From NCBI GenBank assembly GCA_032622095.1, contig CP136065.1, positions 26,669,141 to 26,733,140 on the forward strand: a DNA stretch of 64,000 nucleotides, given 5' to 3'. Made by a program: the position numbers and the translations under genes. Source of the DNA: Siphonodentalium dalli. Taxonomy: Eukaryota > Mollusca > Scaphopoda > Gadilida > Siphonodentaliidae. The notes under the pieces are model-generated. The model was not told where the DNA came from and searched no databases. It saw only the letters and a list, made by a program, of their open reading frames with translations. Shown piece by piece: positions 12,312 through 25,056 of the stretch (position 1 is its first letter; every line of letters begins with the position of its first letter).

Positions 12312-15010
12312 AGCAGGGTTACCCGGCGTTGCCCAGGTTAATGTATCCTGTGGATATTTGTTGGGAATAGAGAATGCTCTTGCTTAAAGTGTTATACGTT
12401 TTCTCATAAATTGTATATTCAAATAGCATCACAAAACATGATTATTACAGTCATGGAATATAAGTAGTGGCTCACCTTGTCAATTGTCAATCTGTTTATC
12501 GCGATTAATCCGTTCCACCAATTATGAAGTATTTATTTATTTACAACTGCGTATACGTTAGACGTTATAATATGATACATGAACATCATAAACACATTAG
12601 TTCGATAAAAGATGATAATTGGGTTTTACATATTGAGATGTATCAATCAATCTAGTGGGTTGGACTAAGATCTCGAGGACACCTGGCTATCATATCTCCA
12701 TGAAACGAAATGTTGCTGCGCACATATATCAGCTACATGTGCCAGGCACAGAGCGAGATTTTGAGTTGTTTATGTCAGTCGATGAGTCTGTTCTAAAACC
12801 CTTGTCAGATGTCAGTATTGGTAGGATCCTAAAAAGTCTTGTGCTGCTAACTGCATTTTCTTGTATATCAGAAGAAACTATATTTGACTGCACACTGTGA
12901 CCACTATTTTTGAACAGGCCTTCCATATCTCTTGACAAATTGTAACTTTTTGTGGAAACTGTATTGAATGGAACATACTAAATTTTTTTATTATATATAT
13001 GCAATCCTCTGACGGTTCGAGGTCTCTCAGTTTGCACGAATATATGTATCTCTTCAATAGAATGATAAATATACGTTTAATGCTTCTTCTAGTTATCTCT
13101 TTTTGCTAGCTCATTGTGTGAATGCCTTGATTGACATTCCCATATAAATATGACTGTTAAGAAGATGTAATTGTTCAAGTGACTTATGTGGGTCACCATA
13201 TGTCGGGATTGTGAAATGTGAACGCCCAACTACTTAAAATGATATGGATATGGCCTGGTGACTGTATTATAACTTATATGTGGATATTGGCGAATAGCAA
13301 TCTTATCAATGATAGTGCATATCCGCTCGCCATCCGTGACGCAAACGACACCAAATGTGATTTAATTCATGGTATATCATTTGAGAAAAACGTGTATGAA
13401 TTTGGTGGAATTTGGTTCATTAAATCAATTGTTGGCGCAACGCTGACTCGAACAACGCCATATTGCGAAGATGATTATGTATTCGTTTGGTGGAAATCAG
13501 CGACAAAACTATTTCACCATATTTTTTTAATTTCCCCTCCCACCAACAGCGTCATTTTCGAAAATTTTAACCCGCACCATTATCTTCCTTGTAAAAAGTT
13601 ACCCATCTTAGAACGCCTTGGTGCCATCTCGATTGTACCGCGTGAAGTTATATATAGAACGCACATATACAGACAAAAAGACAGACAGACAGCACGATTT
13701 TATTTCTTGTATCATTTGAGAAGAACGTGTTTGAATTTGATGGTAATTGGTACTAAAAATATTTTTTATCAGTTTTGGTGACCCTCCCGTCCATATTTCG
13801 GACTCAAGCTGCACACACTAAGACTCATTAGAGATTAGAGATGCATATATATGAGATTGGTGAAAATTGGCGAGTACACAAATTCGTATCAAATTTAAGG
13901 TCCCCATAAAATTCCTCGTATCACGGAGAAGAATATGTATCAATCTGATGGAAATCGGCACTAAACATATAGATATAATTGTTTGTGTCTCTCTCATCTC
14001 TATACACCACTGACTCGAATGGCCCCACTTGTGACATCCTTAAACCACACGATTGCACTCCTGATATCATGGAGATGATGGTTTATAAGTTTGGTGATAA
14101 TCGGCGACTAAACAATTTTTTTTATCAAATCTGGTGCCAATCCCTCCCCTCTCCATCTCTCACCCAAACAGCACCACTATGGCGTCTTTAAATCACGATT
14201 AGATTCCTCGTATCATGGATAAGAACGTGTATCAATTTGGTGGAAATTGGCGCTAAAAAAATTGTGCATCAATTTTGGTGCCCCTGTCCCTTTCAATGCA
14301 ACCCTGACTCGAATGAGGCCACATTTGACAGATAAAAGCCACACCATTAGCCTCCTCATACCATGGGACGATTTTGTATAAGTGTGGTGGCAATCGGCGA
14401 CTTATTATCAAATTTAGTGCCCACCCCCTCCCAATCTCTCATCCAAAAACAACAATTTGGCGTTGTTAAATCGCACAATTAGATTCCTTGTATCATGAAG
14501 AAGAATATATATCAATTTGGTGGAAATCGGCGCTAAAATTAGTTTTATCAATTTGGTGCCCCTCTCCCCTTCCGTTCATCCCTGACTCAAACGACGCCAC
14601 TTTTGACATATTTAAACCACACCGTTGGATTCTTCATATCATGGGGATGATTATATGTAAGTTTCGTGGCAATCGGCGACAGAAAAAAAATCTGCCCCCC
14701 CCCCTTCCGGGCACCCCTGACGCGAACGGCGCGACTGTTGCCATATTTAAACCACGCCATTAGATTCCTCATATTATGGGGATGATTATATATAAGTTTG
14801 GTGGCAATCGGCGACAAAAAACAATTCTGCCCCTCCCCCTGTTCTGCCCCTGACAACAACGGCGTCACTTTAGAAAATTCTAACCCCGACCATTATCTTT
14901 CTCGTAAAAAGCTACTCCTAGTAGACCCCTTTGGCATCATCTAGATGGTCCCCTGTGAATTTCTATAGAACACAGACAGACAGACATTCGCAAATATAGA
15001 TATAGATGTC
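12312..15010. mobile_element. Unclassified repetitive element with internal tandem repeats and (ACAG)n end
   Basis: It begins near a GGGTTACCCGGCGTTGCCC motif (12316-12335) and ends near 14978-14990 with an ACAGACAGACAGACA run. From about 13300 to 14920 a unit of roughly 125-150 bp recurs about ten times. Each unit carries a core like CTGACTCGAACGACGCCAC, then AAACCACACCATTAGATTCC, CATGGGGATGATTATAT and TTGGTGGCAATCGGCGAC, with C-rich spacers. A second end-like block at 13604-13702 (GTGCCATCTCGATTGTACC, then ACAGACAG) matches the end block at 14924-14990, so copies may be nested. Open frames across it, such as 13218-13781, are repeat translations rather than genes. The class is unknown to me. 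Confidence 0.5.
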
Positions 15011-15665
15011 CCGTACATGCGAGATTATTATTATAAATATTAAGCGCGATATACAGGCCGGTGTTTTCTGTATTTGTGTACATGAATTTGTAACTGTTAA
15101 TACATACACATAATTACGAAAATAAATGATTTCTCTCCCTCTTAACTACGCACGTTTTCAATAATCTAGACAAATCATTTTCAACAAGAATTTCTCTGAA
15201 TATATTTTGTTAAAATATTGAATTTCGCGCATAATTTTCATTGTCCCCCGAAAAATATAGAAATGACCTCCGTCTGTCGGTTGGTTTGTCCGTCACACAT
15301 GCTGGGTACCTCGAATTCATTGTGTGATAAACTCCTCCAATTTCGAATGAAGAGAATTGAAACATAAGGATATTTTTGATACCAATATATTGTTTTTTTC
15401 GCCCGAGTTGTTACCCTTTCTTTAGAAAAAAGTTGGATCATTTTTTTTCTTCCGAAAAGACCAACCTACTAAAACCATATTTTTTCTGGGGACGTGTGGT
15501 AGGCGACCTTTTATTGCATTATAAAATCTGAACAATTATAAAGAGAAGACCAAAAACAATGGAATTTAATACAGTTGAGATATATAATCAGCATTCGACA
15601 TAATATTATGTTGAGAAGCTAGCCATTCTGTAACGAAATAAGTATGGAATGCGCAAATTCCCTAA
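15011..15665. other. Noncoding stretch, no gene seen
   Basis: No exon or repeat boundary recognised. Confidence 0.35.
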
Positions 15666-15719
15666 AGGAATCAGGGAGCTAAATGTGTTCTAGAGTCGGG
15701 GAGCGAGTACACCGTGGAA
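15666..15719. repeat. Terminal fragment of the TAGGAATC MITE family
   Basis: About 54 bp matching the left terminus of the elements at 15812 and 18858 (AGCTAAATGTGTTCTAGAGT, then GCGAGTACACCGTGGAA). It stops abruptly at the 86-bp duplicated block that follows. Confidence 0.6.
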
Positions 15720-15804
15720 CATGCCTCATATTGGAAAAATAAACCACTACTGCTCGATATAATCCATTTTTGATTTCAGTAAGGTCTATATTTTGATAAA
15801 ATAC
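15719..15804. repeat. 86-bp block identical to 18081-18166
   Basis: The block from ACATGCCTCATATTGG to TTGATAAAATAC recurs at 18081-18166 with no difference that I could see, 2.36 kb away in the same orientation. It sits between two MITE pieces and was probably carried by a recent rearrangement or by insertion of the full element next to it. Confidence 0.65.
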
Positions 15805-15811
15805 ATATATA

Positions 15812-16265
15812 TAGGAATCAGGAAGCTAAATGTGTTCTAGAGTCGGGGAGCGAGTACACCGTGGAATGCTAAAGGTAACTGAAGAATGCCCTTCACCTGA
15901 TGCATGCGACACGTTATTAAAGGATGACATCGCGTTTATTTGATTTGTACATCATATCTAAATAATTCAAACTGGTGAATGAATGTGGAATGGACTTTTG
16001 TGAGCGGGAAATTTATTTAACTAGCTGCTGTAGTTCTGGGTTTTTTCAGATCAAATTTGGCTGTGGGATAGCCCTGTCGTACACTTGGGGATTTATTTTA
16101 AAAAGTAAACACATGACCTATGATTTTTCTTGCATTTTCGTGATCAACTGGTGTCAATCTAGCTGGGTAAACATCACTGGTATACCCTGCAGGCTTCAAT
16201 TCAGTGAATTTGGCCGAAACGTTAACACTGTCGCCTATCGGAAACCATTTAGTTCAGTGTTCCTA
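15812..16265. mobile_element. TAGGAATC-family DNA element (454 bp)
   Basis: The left end TAGGAATCAGGAAGCTAAAT pairs imperfectly with the reverse complement of the right end, TAGGAACACTGAACTAAATG. Both ends lie in TATA-type context, consistent with a TA-rich target. No transposase is present. The right half (15970-16265) matches the reverse complement of 27271-27556, and both ends match the shorter copy at 18858-19084. The open frame at 15975-16268 lies wholly inside the element and is not a gene. Confidence 0.65.
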
Positions 16266-16920
16266 TAAGAAAATTTTGAATTTTATGAAATTTCACGTCT
16301 TGCCATGATAAGTTGTTAATTCCATATTTTCTTATTTTCAAATGATAATGACCACATTTTGGACATATTTAAAGAAGAAACCCATGGATTCGCCTGTAGA
16401 TAGTAAAGAAAGTGATAAATCTGGATATTTTGCATGGACATCGGGTACCATTAGGGGGTCTAAAGCCCTCCTCCCCACAATTTTGAGGAGTGTTAGCCCC
16501 CCCCCCCACCTTGGGGAAAAGGTGACAGTTGACCCAATTAAACTTTTCCGGCACCAGTAGTCTTATCGGGGACCGTAGCCCCACCCCAAGTCGGGGGGGG
16601 GGGGGTGATGGCATCACCACTAGAGTTACTGTCGTGCAAAATTGTCATGGCAGGTTTGTTAAACAGACAGTATGCCCTGCCATCTGGTAAAATGTCATGC
16701 CTGAGGCTGTGTCTGATGTTGTATCATTATGTTTAGATATTTAAATTGACTTATGGTTGCTTTATATTGCTATTAAATTATTTTTTATTTTAATTTTCTG
16801 TTAATTTTGGTAAATGTTTATTATAAATTGCCAAATTCTGCATGAAAAGTGTTTAAAATTGGACAAGATTTCCCTCTCAAAATGTATATTAACATTTCCT
16901 CTTAAATTTAGTAATATTTA
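16266..16920. other. Noncoding stretch with C and G homopolymers
   Basis: No gene seen. A C-run near 16498-16511 and a G-run near 16597-16609 face each other about 85 bp apart, within a segment rich in GGGG/CCCC, and could form a stem. Confidence 0.4.
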
Positions 16921-17066
16921 AGAAATAAATACACGGTGTAGAGGTGTGTATGGTCAAGTTGTACCACAAACAACTGATTGTAGGACGACGCGTAGTGGAG
17001 TTCTACAATCATTTTTTTGTGGGTACAACTTGACCACACACACCGATACACCGTGTATTTATTTCT
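16921..17066. repeat. Foldback hairpin, about 65-bp arms
   Basis: The arms pair from AGAAATAAATACACGGTGTA (16921-16940) with its exact complement at 17047-17066. Pairing continues inward through GGTCAAGTTGTACC opposite GGTACAACTTGACC. The short central region is unpaired. No coding capacity, so it is a non-autonomous foldback or an old MITE. Confidence 0.7.
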
Positions 17067-17970
17067 TTTGTAATACGACTGAAAGTTTATGGTCACAATT
17101 CGACTGAATAGTCAACGAAATACTGCGCTTTTTCGGTCTCAGGTGAGAAAACATTTCGTGGTGTAATTCGTATTGGGCGTACTCGATTTTTTTGCATGGA
17201 GTACTCTGGTAATGTCTTGTCTTGTTATGAAATTCCCCCGTTGACTTTTCGAGGCACCTCTTCTAGAAATAATCGTTGTGATTGGCTAAAAAACGATGTG
17301 TTTTCATCGGCGCCCGTGCGTTTCATTTAAATTGTACAGGAAATACGATGCGGTCATTTCTGTTTTGAACGTTGTTGGTGCAACATGATGAATATGATCA
17401 TCGACTATGGACCATTTTCCTTACACAAAGCGATCTAAATGATCTAGTTTACTAAACTAATCTTATTCCCCTTCTGTACTGGTGAACAAACGCTTTCATT
17501 TTCAACTTGATTCCGAAATATCGAATATGATCGAGATTCGAATCGACGAATGCACAGCCCGGCCCCATGGATTTATTTTGTGATTTAATATACTTATTAA
17601 GTAACTTTCTTTGGTCGTAACATATATCAATATACCATAACATCATTTGGACCATATTCATTGGCAACCAAACTGGTTTCAAGCGACAAATCGCTAGAAA
17701 ATTCGCAAGATTGTCAAGATGTAGCAAAATTCAATCAAAGGGTTACGGGTGCGGGTGTACTCCGTTGATGCCCCGTTTGCGCGGAGTTAGAAAAGACGGG
17801 AAAAGTCGCGTGCGGCGATCTGAATAAACCGATTTTTTTGATTTTTTTCGTGGTACAATTGGAAAAAGTAGAATTGTACCACAAAACTGGAACGAGATAG
17901 CCATGGTAACTCGGGCCACTGGCCAATCAGGACATGGCTTTTAAGCATAGTTAGGCAGGGTCGTATTACA
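17067..17970. other. Possible MITE remnant or spacer
   Basis: TTGTAATACGAC at about 17068 and its reverse complement at about 17958 bracket the stretch. A smaller hairpin (GTGGTACAATT...AATTGTACCAC) lies at about 17850-17882. No gene seen. Confidence 0.3.
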
Positions 17971-18080
17971 ATATGGTATATAAGGGCATACTTCAGTTAT
18001 ACGAGATGCATCAGCTAGTAAAATTGAAAAACAAAATCTAAATTTTTTGGCTTTATTTTGAGGATTGACAATAATTTTCA

Positions 18081-18166
18081 ACATGCCTCATATTGGAAAA
18101 ATAAACCACTACTGCTCGATATAATCCATTTTTGATTTCAGTAAGGTCTATATTTTGATAAAATAC
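18081..18166. repeat. Second copy of the 86-bp block
   Basis: Matches 15719-15804 throughout, as described there. It is followed here by unrelated sequence instead of the MITE. Confidence 0.65.
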
Positions 18167-18717
18167 TATAAGAAACGCTGTGTTTCACACATATACATAT
18201 TTATCATATGACTCAATCATTATTTACGTTGGAAAGTATGTCATAAATCAATTTCATATGAACTACTAGTTCATACCACCTTCCGATAATTTGATTGGTT
18301 TGTTGACAAAAAGTGTGTTCTGATTGGCTGAATGGCAGCCTGGGCCGAGCCGCATCTCTAACTAAATGCAGGTCAAATTCGTGCGCGTCAATCAACGCGA
18401 TGCCGAAATTCTCGCAATTATAATCTTGAAATATATAGTTTTGGACATTGTTATACGATAAATAGAATATGTAATTCGTATTTATCTAATAAACATACGA
18501 TATACTGTCACAAACTGAGAACAGAATAGCGCACTATATCTTCGCGTGCATATTATTTCTGCTAGTTCACCAGGTGTAATAGGGCTTCCGGTGCAATGAA
18601 GTGACGTCACATTAACCTTTTGCTGCCGATGTCATATAGCTTTTTAGTGATTTGTGTGCGTTTTGGACATCATAATCAATGTATAGGTGTCATATGATAA
18701 ATATAATATGTAATTCG

Positions 18718-18836
18718 TGTTTCTCTCATATGATATTTATGAAACTCGTCACGAATTTTCAGTTTTCTCTCGCCGGAGGCTCGAGAAAACTGAAAATTCT
18801 TAGACTCGTTTCATAAATATCATATGAGAGAAACAC
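18718..18836. repeat. Foldback hairpin with 29-bp perfect outer arms
   Basis: The outer arms (GTGTTTCTCTCATATGATAT onward) are perfect over 29 bp at 18718-18746 and 18808-18836. A second perfect stem, GAATTTTCAGTTTTCTC at 18753-18769, pairs with 18783-18799. The loop is GC-rich (CGCCGGAGGC). It lies immediately left of the MITE at 18858. Confidence 0.75.
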
Positions 18837-18857
18837 TCATTTCATATCCTCTATATA

Positions 18858-19084
18858 TAGGAATCGGGGAGCTAAATGTGTTCTAGAGTCGGGGAGCGAG
18901 TACACCGTGGAATGCTAAAGGTGAAGGTAACTGAAGAATTACCTTCACCTGATGCATGCGACACGTTATTAAAGGATGACATCGCGTTTATTTGATTTGT
19001 ACATCATCAGGCTTCAATTCAGTGAATTTGGCCGAAACGTTAACACTGTCGCCTATGGGAAACCATTTAGTTCAGTGATTCCTA
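18858..19084. mobile_element. TAGGAATC-family MITE, short 227-bp copy
   Basis: Left end TAGGAATCGGGGAGCTAAAT; right end, reverse-complemented, TAGGAATCACTGAACTAAAT. It is an internally deleted version of 15812-16265: the left about 165 bp and right about 75 bp match closely and the middle is absent. The inner boundary is CATCATCAGGCTTCAATTCA. Confidence 0.7.
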
Positions 19085-21348
19085 AAGAGTGAGGATGTCA
19101 ACCGCCTCCCACATGATATACGCTGGAATCGGGCCATTTTCAGGCGGTAGGCGGGATTCATACCCCGCTGTTAGACTGTATTCGGGATTCACGAGGCTTC
19201 AAGAGCAATCTTACCATCGATCCAGTGGAGATTATTGATACATGAGCATAGTTCCGTCTCAATGTGTGGGAGGTTCATATCCCTCATCGAACTTGAGTAA
19301 CCACAATTATCCGCGACGAGCTCAGATATCTGCTGAGACGTGGATCCTTTCCACATACCATGATATATTGGTGGAAAACTAAATCAATCATTATTTTGTT
19401 CATGTGTAAGAAAGACAATGGAACCAAAGTAAGCCTTATGAAGGGTCGGTAGAATGTTTTGCCAAAATTCCTGATATTTCAAAAAGGAATTTCTCAAAAT
19501 CTCTGGTATACAGGTTATTGTGACACAATATGTAAGAACCGTCAACTAGTTGGAAATGATAACCACATTTACTTTACTTTTATATGTAAAATATTGATTA
19601 TTCCCTGTACCACAACTTTGGTAAGATAAGACCTTTTAAAGCTTGCATTTCATATATACATGCTATCATACCTGAAAATCATAAGAGAAGACTTAATTTT
19701 TAATGATTCACGAAATTTCATAATTATTATCAGTTAGAAAGACAAAGACACCCACTCATAAATAATTATATATATATGAGAATGTTCATATCATGCCCGC
19801 TGATCAATAACACTGAGCTGAGATGGTTGTTGGTCACATAGTTCCATAGCCAAATACTGAGCTGACTAGGTATCTCTAATACCGTGGTTTTATACATGTT
19901 GATTTATCCCTGCTTGAATGGAATAGCCTGTATACCAACATTTGTTTTCATTGGGTTGAAATATATGTGGCTGCTATATTCTTCATTGTAGTATGTGGGG
20001 TATGATGTTATGTCGTGCAATTAAAAAATTAACTCAACACAAATGCAGCTTCATATCATAGAAACAGAACAATAAACTATTTGTCATTTGAGTCTTTTAT
20101 GAAATTATTAACTACTTTTAGCAGTTCTTGGTACATACATTGACAAAAAAGAACACATTTTTAACCTCACTAATGTATAAAAATACATATTTATTTTGGT
20201 CTTGCCTTAATAACACTACAGATTCTATATACAGTGAAGATGATGACAAGTGAATTTCAGGATTTTCACCGGATAGATCCAGAGATCCAGAGAAATTCTC
20301 GCACATTTGGCCATGATCCACGCATAAACCGCGTTTGGTCCTTACTCGATTTATAATAAGAAGTGTTGTAATTGTGCATGTTTAATAATATCATATGTGT
20401 CTTGTTTTTCTGAAAGACAGTTTGTCTGAATTCGACTGATCTTGCCATACTATTATTATAAATTGTGACCACAGTGGAAAAGTACAGATGTACTGGACGA
20501 ATGATTCATTCACACTCATCACCAGTTTTCTCCAGAAAAGGCAACACATTTCATGTATCATCTGATCATCAGCCAGACACTCACGTGTGTACTTATGTCG
20601 TTTCCGTTGGCCATTGTGTGGGTTATATCCAGACCAATACTGTCACGACATAATTTATTGCCCAACTGTAAAACAATATGCAAACAATAAGAACATATGC
20701 GTGCGAGGTTCAGTTGTGTACACTGGGGCATGCGAAAGTGTTGACATTATTTATTTCCCATTGAAATTTATGTTTAGGCTTTACAGTACTTGAGACGATC
20801 GACAAATACTGCACTTATCCCAGAACTACATACTCAATATATTATCGAAAGACTATTATCAGGATACTGGACACCAGACAAATAACACCACCCCGTGTAC
20901 GTTGTATCGCCAAAACCGAGGGTATCGCCAAAACCGAGAAAATGGGAAAGTCATTTTCACGTATATGATATGGGGATATGTTTGTTTCTCATCGTAAAAT
21001 AGACAAGCACGAGTATTTATCCACCCGCTGTCAATCAGTTTTCCCAGATCAAACTATTTAATATTTTTTGGCGATTTTTTTCAATAGTGTTTTTGCTTTT
21101 GCTCACTCACATTTTCGAGAACATCCACCCACTAGTATAGTTCCTGGACTTCCACGCTGCCAAAACAAATGCCGGTATATAGTTGAATCTGCCAATGAAG
21201 CATAGGATTGAACAGAATGTTAAAAATCAGTGTCGTTCTCAATATCCGCGCGATATGGATGGACCACTGTCGGCCCAGAAAGATGTTAACGCCGCAGATG
21301 AAGATGTCACCAAACGCCGATCATCTGTGCAGTAAATATGCGTACCAC
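19085..21348. other. Noncoding stretch, no gene seen
   Basis: No exon, RNA gene or clear repeat. A TATATATATA run lies near 19768. Confidence 0.4.
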
Positions 21349-21932
21349 TTAAAGGGGTACTGTACGCCACATGTTGTTGTTGGTTTCTATAGTCTCCGAG
21401 TCGGAGAATAAGGTAACAATTTTTCCATTATTTGAAAGTCTGTTGAGTACGAAGTCATGTTACCGATGACAAATTTACCGGAATGCAAAAATACAAATTG
21501 TCGTTGTCGAGTAATTTTTGTAAAGTTTTCAACCAAATGAATCAAATAAAAGTTATATTATATGCATACTAGTCCCATATAATCATTTAAGTTATTGTAT
21601 CGTCGCTAGTCAGTGAGTGGCTTGAGTGTTCTCCCCGTATCATCATAATATTTTAAGCAATCGTGTGTGCGATCGGTTTAAAAATCCAGTATCCCTCAAT
21701 TACTATTTTTGATTACGGTAATTTAAATGACGCCATTTTATGGCTCCAGTCATAAATTCAATTTATATCAAATTATTAACTTTGAAATTATTAAATTTTA
21801 AGATAGCCTATTAACCTGGGCGTTTACAGAATACATCTTCGACTCAAATTACTTATGTTTCTATATATTATCGATATTAGATCGTTGTTGTCACCGGAAA
21901 TTTAATGAAAATGGCGTACAGTACCCCTTTAA
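21349..21932. mobile_element. TTAA-flanked MITE with 17-bp perfect TIRs
   Basis: TTAA at 21349-21352 is followed by AGGGGTACTGTACGCCA. The exact reverse complement lies at the right end and is followed by TTAA at 21929-21932. The TTAA target duplication and GGGG-containing termini are typical of piggyBac-superfamily non-autonomous elements. The interior (about 545 bp) has no transposase, so mobility would depend on an element elsewhere. Confidence 0.75.
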
Positions 21933-23274
21933 AGTCCAGCTGAACTGTAACCTAATTTGAGTATTGATATATCATCCCGTGTGTATCTAAGTCCCCTTAA
22001 CACAAATCCGCAAAACATCCCGTCAAAATATCCCGCAATTATTTTTTATATCTTGGGAACAAAACAGTCGCCGAAGATTTGTTTTCATTTTGCACTGCGC
22101 GCACATTGGCTACTGGAGGAGCACGTGACATGACGTCACGGAGGGATCACAAATGCAAAGTTCTGCTTTGCGTCATTGACAACGTGCTGCGACAATGGCG
22201 ATGGTAGGTCTGCGCTAACGTTGTAAAGATGATTTTGATCTTGCTGCATTCGAGTCTGATGACAATGAGCGGTGACCGACGATCCGACAATAAATCGTCG
22301 CATCCGTGGACCATTTTCACCGGTCTCCCCCCTCTTTCGGACCAAAAGTAGAAAGATAGGCTGTTGTACGTTGGTCTATTAAAACGTCAACACATTTCCC
22401 AATCCCCAACAATAACTGAATTGAAATTCAAACAGTGTTAGACAGTTCAGCCTGTATGTGGGAAATTTTTATTAAATAAAATAATAATTTGTGCCTAATA
22501 CCTGTGGTATGTGGTGTATAATTTTCAACTTATGTTGTGTCACCATTTATGCAGAAACATATTGCATATCACAAGTAGACTCCATGATGAAATAAACAAT
22601 TATGATTTAACATGATATTCACAATACTGGGTATTAAATTTATGTTGGTATGTAATTATTTTTATCTAGTTCAGTCATGAATGTAGTGGGCAGAATTCCA
22701 CAAAAGCTTGACCTATATTCCATCACTATAGTATGCTTCAATTAAATGCTTTTTACGTTTACATTTTTCAACTGGCTTTAATATATAGACACCCAAGTTC
22801 TCATTGAGAATTTATGATCACTAATGGAAGGTATGTGTGAAACATCAAACATTTTATACTATCAAGAATTTCCAAACTGAGCACTGTCTACGTACCGGTA
22901 CTGACCTGAATTTTACATGCAGTATCATGCATGGCCTTTAGATTATCATAAACACATTTTTTTGACAGTCTGTCAACAAAACAAAAACCGCAAAAGGCGT
23001 ACGTATATATTATTTTCAGTGTGTATTATGTTTATTCACTTTATTGTTCCAAATGAATCAAGACCCGTAATGCACAGTCTCCACAAGTACCAACTAAAAA
23101 GACATATATAGGCCTATATCTACCACACTCGGTGGACATGTGGGCGTTCCTGTGCATATGACGACGTAGTACGGTACTGCTTTGATCACAAATCGAACGA
23201 TATGTTACGCATGCTACATTCGCATTAACAAAATAGTCCCTCGCGATTGCTGTTCTTATTTTAAAAATAACACC
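21933..23274. other. Noncoding stretch, no gene seen
   Basis: No exon with support. Small open frames (for example 22136-22345 minus) show no recognisable motif. Confidence 0.4.
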
Positions 23275-25056
23275 TATATATTGGCTTACTCGATGCCAAG
23301 TCAGCTTTTGACGTTGTTTGTAAAGAAATTCTTCTTCGGAAAACTTTCATTACATCAACTGACTACAACACATGGTATATTATTGATGATCTTCATTCTG
23401 ACTGTTCTTCTGTCGTCAAATGGGCATCCAAGAAATCTGCAAGTTTCCAAATATTATAAGGGGTGCGAGAAGGCGGTTTTTGAGCGCAAATCTTTACAAA
23501 CTTTATATTAATGATCTCCTACAACGTTTATCTGATCAACACCTTGGGATTACGATTGGAAATACAAATGTATCGGCAACTGCCTGCGCTGATGATATTG
23601 CCCTTGTGAGCTCAAACGTCACTGATCTACAAACTCTCATTAATGTGGCATACCAGTATAGCAGAGAACACCGGTATTTTCTCCAACCTAAGAAGAGTGT
23701 CATTATCAAAGTATCCCAATGTGGAAAGAAGAAGCATCCAGTTGAATCCTTCACTATTGACAACATAAATATGCCCAATGTTGACTCCTCACGTTTAGGA
23801 ATTATTCGTGCAACATCTATCAATAAAACTATCATGGAAACAATAAACAACAATATCAAAAAGGCTCGTCGGACTGCTTATGTTCTTATGCCTCTTGGAT
23901 TCCATGGTGAGAATGGCCTGGATCATCAAACATGTATACATCTATTTAATATGTATGTAGTTCCTGTTTAAACTTGTGGATGTGAAGTTTTAATTCCATC
24001 TCCGAAGCATGTGAAATTATTGGAGTGCTTCCAAAAGAAATTTATCAAACAGATTTTATCACTATCAAATGCAGTTGCAGACCCGGCTGTATATATTTTA
24101 TCGGGACTTTTACCTATTCAGGGACAAATCGACAAAAAAGTACTTGTTTTATTCAACAATGTTTGTAGACAACCTGACTCTGCCATTGAAAAAACGCTCG
24201 CCCATCGTCAACTTCTACATAAAGATGTCAACAGCAATAGTTGGTTCTCAGAGGTCAGAAAGCTATTTCTAAAATATGATTTATCGTGCATCTATGAGGA
24301 ACTAACATCACCACACAGCAAAGAGGAATGGAAACATCTAGCGAAGAAAGCAGTTAAATTGTACTGGAAAGATCGGATTGTCGCTGAAGCTGCTTTCTAC
24401 AGTACTTTAACACGTCCTAATTCATATTCGTATAATCCTGGGATAGTCAACCAGCTTCTGAATACCCGCAGTGAGCAACATCGATCCTGTTACAAACTAT
24501 CAACCAAACTTCGACTCGTTACAAATACATACTCACTCGGTATACGCCAACAGCGATACAATAAAAACTCAACTTCTGATATATGCTTGCTGTGTAATGA
24601 GGAATCTGAAACCATACAACACTTTCTACTGCACTGCAAATATATACAACCTGTCAGAGATCGGACACTCCCTCTAGTAGCTGAATGTTATCAGAGTATA
24701 TTCACTTCAGAATTCAAACTGTATACAGATGAAATAAAAGTACAATTCCTGACAGATCCTTCATCACCACCTGGCATAGAGACTGCTGATATCCACACTA
24801 TTGAGGACCTGCATCATCATTCATCCGACCTCTGTTACTACCTTCATTGTGCACGATACAGAACACTGTCTGCAAAAAAGTAACTTTTATAAATTAATAC
24901 ATCTGCGAATGCTGAATCTGCACGTCTCAGCAAATCTTTGTTTTATCTAAGTATTATTTTAGGCTGTTCGTATGTATAGACCACAGTTAAGTGCGGATTT
25001 TACTCGCAACACGAGGTTGTCCTAAACGGACGGATCGATAGCTAGAAGAAGAAGAT
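23275..25056 (+). pseudogene. 5'-truncated LINE: reverse transcriptase core to 3' tail
   Basis: The copy starts inside reverse transcriptase motif A (LLDAKSAFDVV, from about 23285). Motif B follows as GVREGG then SANLYKLYINDLL, and motif C is CADDIAL with its catalytic aspartates at 23591-23596. Next come the thumb region (ARRTAYVLMPLGFHGENGLD) and a C-terminal zinc-type motif, CLLCNEESETIQHFLLHC. The frame ends at 24883. The 3' end is probably the (GAA)n run at about 25045-25056. Damage is light: a TAA at about 23456, one frameshift near 23475, and a TAA at 23969-23971 inside an otherwise continuous frame (23420-24883). The 5' truncation is the usual result of incomplete target-primed reverse transcription. 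The clade differs from the LINEs at 34 kb and 46 kb. Confidence 0.85.

Noticed and set aside
13218-13781. 187-codon ORF
   Set aside because: Lies wholly within a repetitive element, and the C-terminal DRQTAR-type reading is a translation of the (ACAG)n end.
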